Positions 45,782-58,513 of a DNA stretch of 64,000 bases are shown piece after piece. Made by a program: the position numbers and the translations under genes. Position 1 is the first letter of the stretch, and each line of letters begins with the position of its first letter. The notes under the pieces are model-generated. The model saw only the letters and a list, made by a program, of their open reading frames with translations, searched no databases and had not been told where the DNA came from. This stretch comes from Platycnemis pennipes (taxonomy: Eukaryota; Arthropoda; Insecta; Odonata; Platycnemididae): contig OW121853.1 of NCBI GenBank assembly GCA_933228895.1, positions 126,376,133-126,440,132 of the forward strand, given 5' to 3'.

Positions 45782-45930
45782 GGTTGTTCGGGTACTCCAC
45801 TGGGTCAAACTCTGCATTGCTGCTGGCGTTTCGCTGGTGAAGTCATCCATCATCTTCAAGGCTTGAAGACTCGACCTTGGAAACATTAGCATCAATCCAG
45901 AGTTTGACCCAGTGGAGTACCCGAACAACC
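45782..45930. repeat. 32-bp perfect inverted repeat next to SINE copy 3
   Basis: 45782-45813 and 45899-45930 are exact reverse complements (GGTTGTTCGGGTACTCCACT..), separated by 85 bases. It may be a small mobile element or hairpin remnant. Flanking CCCTAGTTTGA occurs on both sides (about 45731 and 45940). Confidence 0.75.
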
Positions 45931-46073
45931 CTCACATGCCCCTAGTTTGACTTGCCTGCCCTTGTGGCACAAACCACACAGTCTGCAGATGCACGGTGAA
46001 GCCTGCAATGACTACAACTTAAGCATCACTGACATTTGAAAAAAGGCAAACAAAAGCTTTGTGTGCTTTTCAG

Positions 46074-46318
46074 GGTGTTGCAAGAAACAAAGGACTTGCT
46101 GGAGGACCAGTTGAGTACGGTGAGGCCGAAGGCAGAGAGGGCATCTCAGCTGCAGAGTGAAGTGAACTGCGTGAGGCGAGAGATGATGGACTTGAGGATG
46201 GAGCGGGAGGCTGAGAAGGCCAAGGCCATGGAGCTGGGCACAGAGGCAATGCGAGTGAAGCTGCAAGTGATCGAGCAGCTGCGGGAAGCCCTGAAGAACG
46301 AGAGCAAGGCAAAGGAAG
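46074..46318 (+). CDS. Girdin: Girdin exon 8 (coiled coil)
   Basis: It completes an Arg codon, then VLQETKDLLEDQLSTVRPKA, ERASQLQSEV.., MDLRMEREAEKAKAMELG and LREALKNESKAKE. The segment L-ETK-LLE-QL is a strongly conserved CCDC88 coiled-coil signature. The acceptor is GCTTTTCAG and the donor is GTGCGT. It ends in phase 1. Confidence 0.9.
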
Positions 46319-46664
46319 GTGCGTGCTGTCACTTGTGGGAATGTATTGCCAGATATTTGCTTTCAATTGTGTGTGTGGAAGCAGGAAATATATAATTAGT
46401 ATTTGAGGAAATTATGAGAAAAATGCCTTTCTTTTCCTTAAATGTGGTGAGTGCATTTCATTTGGGGCGTTGGTGGCTCATGGTATGAAGTATTATACCT
46501 TTCTCGAGAACCTTGGGTGATTGCTTAATAACTCATTGACTTGCCATTTTTCCTCAATGTTCCCCTCCAAAATTACCTATTTGCTTTTTGAAAGGCATCT
46601 GATGATAAATATTTTATAATTCATAATATTCACTACATATTTGTATGAAAATTAAAAAAAAGTT

Positions 46665-46940
46665 GTGTCCAACCCGAAGGTTGGTTTTTGATTGGTGAGA
46701 GTATAGCTCACCTCGTACCTAGCCAATGGCGTGTGAAATTCACACATTCAGGGTAGGGAGACCAGTTCCTTTCCCTGGGCCACCTGTGATTTCCTACGAA
46801 GTTCTGACGCTCAGAAAATCAAATCGTTAGGATTTTAGATGAGGGTGTCCAGAAAGGCTCTTGCCTGGGATACAAACCCGGGACCCTCCGGTCAGTAGCT
46901 CAGTGCCATAACCACTAGGCCACCATGACTGCACATTCAT
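46665..46940 (-). repeat. tRNA-derived SINE
   Basis: The minus strand starts GGTGGCCTAGTGGTTATGGC (A-box-like) and has GGGTTTGTATCCC (B-box-like) about 40 bases later, followed by an unrelated body ending near AACCTTCGGGTTGGACACAA. That is the layout of a tRNA-derived SINE. Bases differ from a working tRNA, so no tRNA gene is called. Confidence 0.6.
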
Positions 46941-48369
46941 AAATTATAGTATTCTAAATAGTTTTATATGGTGAGTGAGGTGTTTAGTAAATTTATATGA
47001 ACATTAATGGCAACAATTTCAGAAGTGAGCAATAAAAAAAATTATATTTTAGCTTATTTTCTCTATTATCGTTCTTTTCATATGTCCTAATTCTATACAC
47101 CACAGTCCTTCATTGTTGGCTATTTATGCAGAGTGTAGTCAATAGTTTCCAAGATACTGTATTTACTCGTGTAAACCACGCCCTCGTGTATCCCGCACAC
47201 CCCTATTTTTGGGCAGGCTCTTGAAGAAAAAAATTATCTCTCTTAAAAAAAATTTTTTTTGCCCTGAGTCTTCATCATTTTGTCATAACATAAATGCACA
47301 TTCTCTAATAAAAATGCTATGCCTAAATTATGTGTACGTCTTTATCATTAATTGGTTGAATTACGTGTTACAATCATCATGGCCATCATCGCATCTTGCA
47401 TCGATGCACGGCCTCTTTTACTGTGCATCTGTTTCTCGTAGCATATCATAGTTACATACGATCTCATAATCCAGCTATAAAAATGGCATCTGTTCAAAAT
47501 AAATCCAACTGAAATAATTGCAGAAATATATACAATTTCTACCCACGATTACTCTATTATTACGGAAATCCATTGGCATGTCAACAAATAAAAGCATAAT
47601 GCCTTCTGTACCTGATAGCGGTGGTCTTGTCTACTCTCGCATAGTAGCTGCAGACTGGGACCAAGTGGGACGATTTAACAACATTGGAAAGTCTTGGGAA
47701 CACACGGAAAAACTAAACTCAATGTAATAACAATTATAATTCTTATAAAACTAAAGAAAACACATTCCCGGAAATAGAATCACAAATCAATATTGAATAT
47801 TCATATCATAACAGTTTAATTTTTAGTTTTCATCACCATGCTAGATTCAGATACACCATATTTTCTTCCTGCTGCTCGATTTCCTATATTTTCAGCATCA
47901 CTTATAATATGTAGTTTTGTACTCACAGGAAACGATCACAATTTCACATCGGAATTCATTTTAGCGTAATAATAGCAAATTATTTTAAAATGCTAAATGA
48001 TCGATTCGAACTTGTTTACTACTCTCACCATGAACTCTCACACTCGGAGCGGATAGCACGGATAGTAAGAAGGTATAATCTGTGAGCATACGACTATTGC
48101 AACTATGTAAAAAATTCTTTGTCGTGTCTTTGCAATGTAGCTTTAATGTGTAAGGAGCTATCTATTACGTAAAAATGTTGCTACAGATACGTGATATCGA
48201 AACAAACTATGATTTTGAAAAGATATAAAGACGCCACCCCCCCTTGCGGCAGCTTCCTAGATCCAGTATATTTAAATACATATTAGTGCTACAATGTGTT
48301 GTCCTAATTACAATCTATACATGATAAATCTATTGCTTTGTCAAGTAGTGTTTAATTAAGTGAAGATTA

Positions 48370-49597
48370 AGTGAGTTAATTCATCCCACGGATTATTTTA
48401 AGCATATGCAGTTATGCATTAATTAGCGAAAGGGGTATATTTAGTGCTTGTTGATTTCTGTTTAAAGAGGCCATTTTAACATGGGAAAGCCAGGGATGCA
48501 TTCTAACGAGGAAATTTCAAAACAAAGTTCCAACTGACCCAGTATATTTCAGTGAAAAGACCAGGAAATGCCTTTTTTTTGAAGGAAACGTATAATTTGA
48601 AATACCTTCAGTAATATTTCACAGCTGATGAAAGTCAATTTTAGAACTTTGCTAGAGTTAATTTGAAAATCCCTCTTTTTTAATATGCATTCTACAATGC
48701 TGACATATGCGGTGATTTGCGAGAACTATTTACTCGTGGGCACAGAATGCTATTAGTCGCGATCGCAAATTCTTACCTAACGACGTAAAACACTTCTAAT
48801 GAAAAATTAAATATTTAAAAAGCATCAAGATTTAAACATAGGTAATTTATTATTACAAAATTAGTATTCTTTAATGAAACTAAGCTCCACGACAGCTGCA
48901 GCAAAGAACTTCCTACGGGAATGCTATTTTCAATTGAAAGGCTGAACAAAGTCCTGAATTGCTGTTGCGGCGGCTATCTTAAGGCTGATTTTAAATAATT
49001 CCAGAAAAAATAAGGATCCTTCGTGATGACGAGTTAGGTATTCGCAATACACAAAATGATAGAAAAGGAATAGAAATTAACAATCATTAGTCTGCTTATT
49101 TTATGAATTGGGGCATTGTTTATGAGAAGTAGACGTCTTGCCACACGTCTTTGAACATTTTTTCCTTGGATCATGTAATCAGGATTTTATAGCGATTTGA
49201 ATGATCTCTCTCTGGGATTTTTGCTCCAGTTTAAGCACGTCAAAAAGCACTATGCTCACATTCAATTTTTCCACATTTTCCCATATAAAATACTTGGGCC
49301 GAGGGCCCTCACAACATGACCGATCTGCCTTCAGCTACTCCTGTGTGCGAGATACAGCGATCGTTATTCCATTGTACTGAGTTCAGTGCTACAAAATCAT
49401 TTCAAAAATTTCGTAAAACAGAGGTCAGTCACTCCTAGCAACCGACCTCTCACTTCGTAAATCAGTAAAATAGGGGTTTCGTAAAACGGAAGTCATTTTA
49501 CATGGTTTTCCTATACACAAAGATCTGGACTGGCAGAATGGTCCGTAAATTGGTGTCATTTCGTAAATAAGTGGTTTGTAAAAATGAGGTTCTACTG
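48370..49597 (+). mobile_element. Truncated pogo-like element, uninterrupted relative of the 40.6 kb copy
   Basis: It matches 39.7-40.6 kb then, across ACTAAGCTCCACGACAGCTG at about 48882, matches 42.65-42.88 kb. It continues as the inverse of 40611-41100 to the end GAGGTTCTACTG and TA. It therefore represents the element without the insertion seen at 40611-42646. The left end is truncated. Confidence 0.7.
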
Positions 49598-52232
49598 TAT
49601 ATGCATATGGAAATTACCCAGTTTGCTGACTGCAATCGCCTAATGTTCTGTGAAGTCATCTAATAAGGTTTTGTGGCTATTTTTGCTATGCATACATTTG
49701 AAAAAAAACTTTGTCTATGTTGTAAAACATATTTTTGTTCATAACGATGTTGCAGCATAGCGTAATGATGCAGAACCGGGAAGGAGGCTACTTGTTGAAC
49801 ATGTCTATCAACTGTAATCATTTGTGTATTGTAATCAGCAACAACTTGGTTCCTGATTCCCATTTTTTTTAATCAATCTTTTTCCTCTGGCTGTTATTCT
49901 AGCATGCTCTGGTAAGATAAAAGCAGATATACATACGTCTTGTATGTATCTTCATTTCACGGTAGCGAGTGCATTGCTAAACAACACTTTTGCTTCTTCA
50001 TTATTCAATTAAAACTCTTTGAATCATGTTTGAATATAATGCTCTTTGAATATAGTTTTTTCCACACCAAAAGTGTTTTTTCTTCAGTTCCACATGTTTT
50101 GCTGATTGGTCTTTTTTGGGAGTGATGACAAATATCATTATCTCTTTTGCTGGAAAATTAATCATTATTCGTACAATCGGAATTACAAATGGTTTCTCAT
50201 TGCTTTTACTATCACTTTCAAGGAGATACTTTCTTATTTCGTCCTCAGTAAAAATCATTCCTCCCATTATAGTTACCAGTCATGGTCATTGTAACAGGTA
50301 GTAGTGTGAGTTAAAATGCTAAACGTGCTGTGGCTGTGATCAAACCTATAACTTACGAGGATCATTATTTGATTCATCAGTGCTATACCTGTACTTCCAT
50401 GTGATGTCGCAGGGAATACAAAAGGAAAATGAAATATAAAAACCTTCATGTGGTAGTAGGAATAGAATATCGTTAGCGAAGTTTCAAATTTCCAGGTGCT
50501 GTTTGAAGATATTTGTCTCTCGTAGGTCACATCAAGCCTCCAGAGTATTATCACAAGTAAAAACATTCATCATCAGCTGTAATGAATTAAAAAAGCAAAC
50601 CTACACAAGGAGGGTGATGGTGATAGGAAAGCACAGGATGAGGATAATATTCACGCTGACCCATTATGACTCGAAGTTATCACTTATGAATTGCTTTCAT
50701 AAACTGATGATTAATATTACCAGTAACATAATAATTAATAAGAAATGTGCATAAGTATGATAAAAACATATTTTTAAAAATTAACAAAAATTTAGGTCAT
50801 TTGTATACCAATATTTGTTTATGAGATCAGCAAATTGCCATCTTTGTAAGGCAATGGGTTAATTGTGCCATTGGCATGTCTGTAGATGAATGGACTACCT
50901 TCTGAAAATGATACATTTGCAAAGTTTATGTATCTCTTCTGCCTGTGTAAGGATGCATGGGTGCAAAGGGACCATGGGTGCCGACCTGGGTTCTCCGTTG
51001 AGGGCAAAAAATATGTGGGCATGAGTTGAAGGGATTTCCAAGCAGGCACAGGCTGCAATCCTTGGGCCAGTTCAGACTTGGTGGAAAGGTACCCTTTTGC
51101 GCAAAACAAAGACTGTGTGGGCTGAGGGATTTGGATCCCAGAGGAGGAGGAAGGGAGGTGTCAGAAAGGGTGGGCAGGCTGTAGCTCTTTGCCTTAAAAA
51201 ACTCAGAACATTGACCCTTGCATTCTGTGGTAAACACTGTGGGCTCTTTGTAAAAATAGAATCTTCAGTATTTGAGTCTTAAGGATATTCCAAGATCATG
51301 AATTACATTACACATGATGCTTTCTTCCTTCCTGAATCTTCATCAAAGAATGTGAAAATGTAACATGATGGCAAAAAACACAGTGATATAAATAATATGA
51401 AATGCATTTTGTGATTGCTTATTTGATTGTTAGCAGAGGTAAATTTTGTTGCATGGTGGAAGCCCCATATAATTGGTATGGTATACAGTGCGAAGCTTGA
51501 TACTCCGAGGGATGGCCATGGGACCATTTATTGCCTTATGATTTTCGTGCAAAATAAATCAGCAATAATGAGAGCAAAAAGGTAACAGGGTTCGTTCGAT
51601 ATTGTGAGTGATAAACAGCACATCGCGTGGACACAAGCTTGTGCTCATGTTGTCTGTCCTTTGCATTAAAATTATAACAAATTTTCCACCAAATTAACCA
51701 CCCAATATGAGTACATTTACGACAGGGGCATATGTGTATGTGCACATATAAATGTCTCATTAGTGGTCCACTTTTTGTTGCTTTTTTATTCTGCTTCTGC
51801 TACCAGTTCCATCTGAGAGCCAACTTCATGGCTGGGAAACGTAAGCCGTTAGATCTTGATATCAAAAAGATTGCATAGCTGGCGCTGGAATTCAGTACGA
51901 CAGAAGCTATTACTATTAGTACAGAAGAGTAACTCGAAATTCAGTTTGGAATGTCCTACTGTTTGTGTGTGGCATTGCTTGTAACAATTATGATTTCAGT
52001 CAAATGTAAAGAGATTTTCCAGAAGAAATTGATTTGACCCATCTCTTATTTTTTCCTGAATCTTTTGTAAGAAATAGTATACGTATGGGTATATCAGCTT
52101 AAAAATTTCATAATATAATTAAACATATGCCTAGTGATTACTGTTTTGGTGTATATATTGTAGAAATATGATGTGGTGAAAATGTTCTTCTGCTTCCTAT
52201 GATCAACCCTCGTATGTGTGTTTTGTGTTCAG

Positions 52233-52453
52233 GCAAGAGTGACGAGGATGAGGAGGGAGAAGAGGGGAGAGGAGTGGAGAGTCGCAGTTTGAGCGACCAG
52301 TTGTCGAGGAAGGCAGAGGCGAGGGTGTTGAGGCTGGAGCTGGAGAACAGCCGACTGGTGGCTGAGTTGGAGGCCAAGAAACATGAGATGGACAACGAGA
52401 TAGCAGCCCGATTGGATGCCCTCCAGTCGGAGAACAAGCATCTCTCAATGAAG
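52233..52453 (+). CDS. Girdin: Girdin exon 9 (acidic patch and coiled coil)
   Basis: It begins GKSDEDEEGEEGRGVESRSL, an acidic linker, then EARVLRLELENSRLVAELEA and LDALQSENKHLSMK. The R-L-LE-EN--L repeated pattern matches vertebrate Girdin coiled coil. The acceptor is TGTGTTCAG. The donor GTGAAT is in phase 0. Confidence 0.88.
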
Positions 52454-53307
52454 GTGAATTGCCATCCACCCAAACACCCCCTCCAGATCCTCTCCCTTGA
52501 GGCTATTGACTATCCAATCCCTATAGTGCCATCTCTATCACCAGTCCAACCCTGCAATAGGTAAAACCAGTCATATAAACTTAGTTCTTAGGCCAAAAGT
52601 TGTAGAAAATATGTGAATGATTTTAGTATGTATTTGGGCATTTATGCCTAACACTTGCTTTCTGGTAGCGAAGGAATCCTATTTGGACAACCAATTAGCA
52701 ACAGATACCAAGAAAGGCTTTTTATTCTGCAATCTCCCTCCCTGCCCTCTTTAATCGTTATCATAAAACACGTTTTTCTTGTTTGGCACAAGATAAGGCT
52801 TGGTAGGATTCCACAAACAATTATATCAAACCAACCAAATACTAATACTAATACCAACTAGTACTAAATATGTACTCTTCCCTTAAATAGATCGATTCTA
52901 AATTTTTAAATTGAAATTTTGTTTTTAGAGTTCAACCTATTCTTGAGTATGTGAATGTTAGAAGATAAATGGTAACGTAGTGTGGAGGTGCTCCTTGCTT
53001 AACCTTGTTCATGCATAAACCCCATAATTATTAGATCTTAATTCCATCATCAGGCAATCATTATATCTTTTAATTCCCATTTCCAATATCAGGTATCCTC
53101 GGTATGTAGTTCCCTTTGATTTTATGCTCTTCTTTGCCATTGAAGGAATTTGGGCAATTTTTGTTTGGTTCCCTGATTTGTTGATACAGAGTTGGACTAG
53201 CCTTAAGGAGAAGATTCTGAAATTTTGAAATTGAAGAAAAGATTAAGATGAATTATCTGCTTACATGATTTTGCTCACATTTCCCTCTTGTGGCCGCGAA
53301 TGGGTAG

Positions 53308-53460
53308 CTCGAGCAGCTGCAGGAGGAACGGGATTGGTGGAATTCGGAGAGAGAGCAGCTGGAGGCTGGACTGCAGGAGGCCCTGGTGGAGAGGAGGCGA
53401 CTGCAGAATGCGCTGGATGCTGCCAAGGAGGGAAACAAGGTGCATGTGGAGGAGAAGCAG
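53308..53460 (+). CDS. Girdin: Girdin exon 10 (coiled coil)
   Basis: 51 codons, LEQLQEERDWWNSEREQLEA to NALDAAKEGNKVHVEEKQ, all heptad-compatible. The acceptor is AATGGGTAG (poor pyrimidine tract) and the donor is GTGAGC, both in phase 0. Confidence 0.82.
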
Positions 53461-53670
53461 GTGAGCCACTGCTCCCGTCCCAAGCACTGAGGGGAGCGTC
53501 CAAAAGCAACGCTCGTTGCCGCCCCCTTCTCTTCCCCATTCATTCATCTCTCTCTCTATAGCCTTCTTTTCAATTCTCTTTGCTGAGTCATTAATAATCA
53601 AAATCATTATCATATTTATGAACTTTTACTTTCAATCTTTCTACAATCTAAACTAATCCAAAGTTCATGA

Positions 53671-54057
53671 ACTAGCCATGAAAACTTCAGCGATGTTATC
53701 CGCTGAAAATGCACAATAGCAGATATTGCGCAGAGAAAAAAATCATTCGCCTTGACCAGGCCTCGAACCCAGACCCCCATGTTTTCCGGTCAGGTGCTCT
53801 ACCAGTTGAGCTACCAAGATGTCCTCTTTCTCTGTGGAAATCATAGAGGAACAAGATGTTCACGGACTGCTAGACATAACATGTCACAAAGCAGCCGAAG
53901 TTTTGCCCATGGTGCTACCATCCACAAGGTTAAGGCTGGCATGGAAATCAGGGGGTCTGGGTTCGAGTCGTGGTCAAGGCGAATGATTTTTTCTCTCTGG
54001 AATATCTGCTATTTCTACAATCTTATTGTAAGTTTTCGAGTATTTAAGAATTCATGA
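53671..54057. repeat. tRNA-like repeat with inverted ends
   Basis: Both ends, about 110 bp each, are inverted copies of one another: TTCATGAA, AATAGCAGATATT, ATCATTCGCCTTGACCA and CTCGAACCCAGACCCCC. The left arm continues as the inverse of a tRNA-like sequence with TAGCTCAACTGG (A-box) and GGTTCGAG (B-box), on the minus strand. The right arm repeats only the B-box part on the plus strand. The repeat at 20.55-21.42 kb has the same layout. Confidence 0.65.
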
Positions 54058-54682
54058 ATTTTTACTATGGTATATATGTTATCATAACAGAAGCATGAAT
54101 GTGGCCAAATCTTATGAATTGGGGGCAGGATAAATTATCTTAATTACTGGTGTACTCAAGGCATGTTCTATAACTTGACACTGACTTATCTTAATTTTCT
54201 GCTGACTATTTCAGTTTCAAGTTTTATTAGATGAAAAATGATTATTCAAGAAATAATGTTTTTAATGTGCCAAAGTATTCAGAGTATACATTGCTCTTGT
54301 GTAGAAGATGAAGTGTGCATCCAAAATTCTTTTCAAAACATACAATGTATTAATATATATATATAGAACACACCATAAGATGGCGAGAAACAAAGGCAGA
54401 GATAGCATGCATTAAAAATTCACTACTTAGTGCCGAGCAGTAGAAGCTAGCCTAGAGTAAATATTTTTCTCTGTTTTGGTTGCATTTTAAGAATTTCGCT
54501 GCATTTGCTTAGTTTGAAGGTAAAAAAGTGCTCTGCATCAGCTACTGTTTTCCATTTAGCTGTGACTTCACGAGATAACGTTTTTGACTCCATCTCTAGG
54601 AACACCCTCTTCTTTATTGTACATTATGTATGTTACATTTCTTACTACTGAAACACATGATTTGTTATTGGCATGGGAACAG

Positions 54683-54892
54683 TTGCTTCAGGCCAAATTA
54701 GAAAGTCGAGATCAGAGCTTGCGTGAATCTCGATCTGAGGGCCAGCGATTGACGGAAGAGATTCGGAAGCTGCAGGCGGAGGAGCAGAGGAAGGGGGAAG
54801 AGGTCCAGAAGGCAAGGGACAAGGTGACGACTCTACAGAAGGAAGTGACTGCCTTGCTGAGAGAGATCTCCAAACTTAAGGAGGACCTTGAA
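54683..54892 (+). CDS. Girdin: Girdin exon 11 (coiled coil)
   Basis: 70 codons, LLQAKLESRDQSLRESRSEG to TALLREISKLKEDLE. Continuous coiled coil rich in Glu, Lys, Arg and Gln. The acceptor GGAACAG has a weak pyrimidine tract and the donor is GTAAGC. Phase 0 on both sides. Confidence 0.83.
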
Positions 54893-55356
54893 GTAAGCAC
54901 ACACTCACTGCTGATGTGGAGACCAACTCGGATCATATTTCGACTCCTTTGCGCATGACTCTTTATGTGATTAGAGTGTCATTATTGTTGGTACTTGTCA
55001 CGGTTATAATATCATACTTCAAGACCCTGAATTCATGTGTAATAGTGAAAAAGTTGAGTTATCCTGTTTTCTATGAATAAAAAATTGCAATAATGGGGTA
55101 AGTGTAACCAAAATTTTTTGGGGATGATATCTATTTTTCCCAACTATTTTACTGGGAAATTTTGATGAGATTTTCACAATAAAGGCAAGGGCAATGAAGA
55201 CAATATTTTTTTAACTGAAAGGCATAGTAATAATTTTTTTTGCAGTGTTTGTAAAATCAACTGTCCTTTTTATAGGATGCTGGTCATTCACTGCTACAAA
55301 TGCCTATTATTGAGTGTAAATATGTATTTATTTTAAGAATATAGCCAGTGTATTAT

Positions 55357-57565
55357 CAAATAGGTCTCTGGACACATATTCCAACATTTTCGTAGAGTTT
55401 ATACAAAAAAATTACTTGCTGCGAAAGCAGTTTTGACAGAAGGTATTTTATTTTTAAAATATAAGCATTTGAATCACCACGAGCTGGTCCCTCGTAAAAA
55501 CGTAATTCACATCGCTGCCATCTTGAATGACGTCAGGTCCTGCATCAGCGGTCGCAGTGCATATATTTCTATGCGAAGTTACAAGCGTTTAGGAGATTTA
55601 AATTTAAATGTCTTCCATTTGTACCCTTTTTTTAATATGCCAAAGCATTGCCTATTGTTCCAAATATAATGACAGCAACAGAAATGCCTCCATCAAGTAT
55701 TTTTTTAATTACCAGAAACTGGATAACATGGGTGAAGAAAGAAGTGCAGGCGAAAGGAAACTACATATGTCCTTGCAATCAAACGTGTGCATTTTTGGGC
55801 GTTCACTCTCTCTATATTTATTTTACCAATTCTGGAAGTTAATTAAACTTAATTGTATCTTAATTGTGCAGAAACTAGGTCAAAACAAAGCGCTGCTGGT
55901 AGTAATATTGATGTTTAATATGGGCTCAATATTATTCGGTAAAGCATTTTCATTGATTGAAAATACTGCTTAGAAATTTAATACATGCACATATCAGTAT
56001 TCAGAGTATGAGGGAAATGTGCTGGACATATGTCATGAAAAATCTTTTCCATATCAAGCATGCCATGTTTAAAAAAGTTCGCCAAGCAAATTCAAAATGA
56101 ACCTATTGATGCTTACTTTTCAAGATTAGATGTCCTAACTTTTAGTAATTGCAAGCAGTAAGTAATTTTCACCAGTCAATTTCAATTTTCGAAGGTCAGC
56201 ATGAAAGATGGATGCTTGATAAATGGCTACTTTTGCACATAAAAACAATTTATTAAACCAAAAATAGCTGTAGGTGGGAATATTTATTTCTTTGCATTAC
56301 CTTCACGATGTAACACATAAGATGTATTACGTTTCAACATACCGCGTGTTCGTCGAGATCAGCTAATATGCCAATTACACCAATATCACACCACTCAACA
56401 TAAGAATCTAGGATCACGATCGCACTTGCTTGCTGCGCAACAGGTTAAATTTTCAAGTTCCTCGGTATATTCACGGTAATCAAGTGTCTTTTTAATCCAC
56501 CTTTGTCTCAATAGCCCAATACATATTTCCCCAAAAGGAAGTTCTTGGAAATCGTATGAGAACTCATCACTGCACCATAAGGTTATGCCACTACAAACAA
56601 AAGATTTTCATGTTCATTATATTTTTTATTTATAATCCGAATCCTTGAAAACATCCCAAATGATACGTTAATGATATAATGTGGCTGAAAATAGAGAGAT
56701 GTTGTCACTTATTGGAGTAGGAATTCAATTTAAACAAATGGATAAAGTAGATGCCCATAAAACTTATTTTAACGTTCCTGGACTAGACGTGAAATCCTTG
56801 CACAAAAGGCTCACTGCCTTCTTGTCTTCGCCATCCATCAAAATATGTGTTTCCACGACATATCCCTTGTATCTTTGTTTATGCTCGGGGCATACAGGAG
56901 CACGAACAACACAAACACTTTTTAGCGAGCTTACCCTGCACATAGCCGATGGCATCATCGCTGTGTTCCTCACGGACGACCCTAACACCAAAACATTCAT
57001 CATCGCCATATTATGAATATTACAAAATTCAAATTTGGACATTCATTTTCAAACATTTTTTTTTCAGTCTTTTACCTCGCCATATTAACTATCTGGCTTT
57101 CCATTTGAATCATATTTTCTTCGAAGATTGAACCAAGTTTCATTTAAACATGGTGTTGATATGCGTTTGAAAACATTGCTAATGTTGAGATTTTCGGAAG
57201 ATTTCTTGCGTCAGCTTTGACAAACTCAAGACTCCATACCTTCTAAAGAAATCATATATGTTCGCAGCCTTCGTTAACCCCACCAAAGATATCTAAATCC
57301 GACAACAAATGTCGAAAATGAAGTCCACAGGTACAATACATTCCGGCGTTTTCCTCTCCATTGCAGGACCAGACGTCACTTTCAGCTGGCCAATCACAAT
57401 ATGTTTTAAAGTGGGCGTGTTCTTTGGGCATTTCTTTTGCTTATTTCTTGAAAAATACATTAAATAAATGCATAGTTTTCATCGCTAAGGTGTTTTAGTA
57501 TCATTGACAATTTTTTAAATAGCATTTCAAGGTGATTTAAAAAATTGTCCAGAGGTCTATTCTAT
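55357..57565 (-). mobile_element. Possible 2.2 kb DNA transposon in Girdin intron 11
   Basis: The left end contains AATAGGTCTCTGGACA and the right end, inverted, AATAGACCTCTGGACA. Further inward, GACGTCAGGTCCTGCA (left) matches inverted GACGTCTGGTCCTGCA (right). A 92-codon minus-strand frame at 56764-57042 includes CVVRAPVCPEHKQRYKGYVV and could be a transposase remnant, but I do not recognise it. No clear target duplication is seen. Confidence 0.35.
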
Positions 57566-58406
57566 CATATATTTGTTGCTTTGGATCTAAAGCAATAGTT
57601 ATAAAAATTTTATCGTAAATTCTGTTTGGTTACTATGAATTCTCTTTGAAATTTTCATATTAGCACTGCCTCTTATCTACAATTTCTTGGAAGTGCCTGT
57701 GGTGTCAAGATGTTTAGGGTAGGTTTTTAACAAGTTTTTACAAATAAATGCTAAAAGGAGTTCCACTTCTTTCATTTGTAACATAACCCTATTTTACAAT
57801 TATATAATTTCATGCATTCAATCTACTTGTGATACAATGAAAATTACCAAATACTGACAAAGGACAACGATGAGTGAAACCACTCATCCGAGAATTGGTA
57901 TTGAAGCAGCAGTTCCTTTCCCAGCACCACCCATATGTTTGTTGTAATTGTTTATAAAAAACATGTTGTGGTACATAAGCTTTTGCTGTTTTTTCATGGC
58001 CACCTCAGCAGTTGCTTATTAGGTATTTTAAATATTGCTTTCAAGGCTTTTTTAACCGTGAAATTAGAAAAGGCCCAATTATTTGAAGGTGGGAATGATT
58101 GTATCACTAGGGCAGTTGTCAACAAATACCTTTACTGAGTGATGAATATCTTAAGCAAGACTTAACTCTAGCCTCAGTGCATTAATACTGGTTTTAGTAT
58201 TATTCTAATAATTACTATTTACTGCTGGCATCTTTAGTGCAGTACTTCTCAGTTATATTTTCCATATTTTATAATAGTTAATAAATACAATTCCTTTTCC
58301 ATAAAAACTTATCGCAGTATTATCTTCAGTTTTTTATCATGAAACTAAAAGCCATGAGCCTGTTTGATGCCATTATTGTTTCACATGATGTACTCTGCTT
58401 CTTTAG

Positions 58407-58513
58407 GCCAAAGAGGTTTCAGTGGAGCAGCTGGTTTGTCAGGGGGAAGCGAGGGAGGATGAAGTGCAGGACATGTCCAGGAGGATAGAAGAACTGCAGG
58501 CCCAAGTCAAAAG
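58407..58513 (+). CDS. Girdin: Girdin exon 12 (coiled coil)
   Basis: AKEVSVEQLVCQGEAREDEV to RRIEELQAQVK plus two bases of Arg. The acceptor is TTCTTTAG and the donor is GTCAGA (weaker at +3). It ends in phase 2, matching exon 13. Confidence 0.85.

Larger units (their letters stand above)
46319..52232 (+). other. Girdin intron 8
   Basis: A 5.9 kb AT-rich intron. It holds a tRNA-derived SINE (46665-46940) and the pogo-like fragment at 48370-49597. Elsewhere (46941-48369 and 49598-52232) I find no gene or complete element. Confidence 0.65.

Noticed and set aside
46860..46925. A tRNA gene on the minus strand
   Set aside because: The B-box is altered (GGGTTTGTATCCC) and the sequence runs on into a SINE body.
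50819..51237. Overlapping minus-strand frames in Girdin intron 8
   Set aside because: No recognisable domain or splice context, and the composition does not look coding.
53755..53825. A tRNA gene on the minus strand
   Set aside because: It has A- and B-box-like motifs, but it lacks a clean cloverleaf and is part of a repeat with inverted ends that recurs at 20.5 kb.
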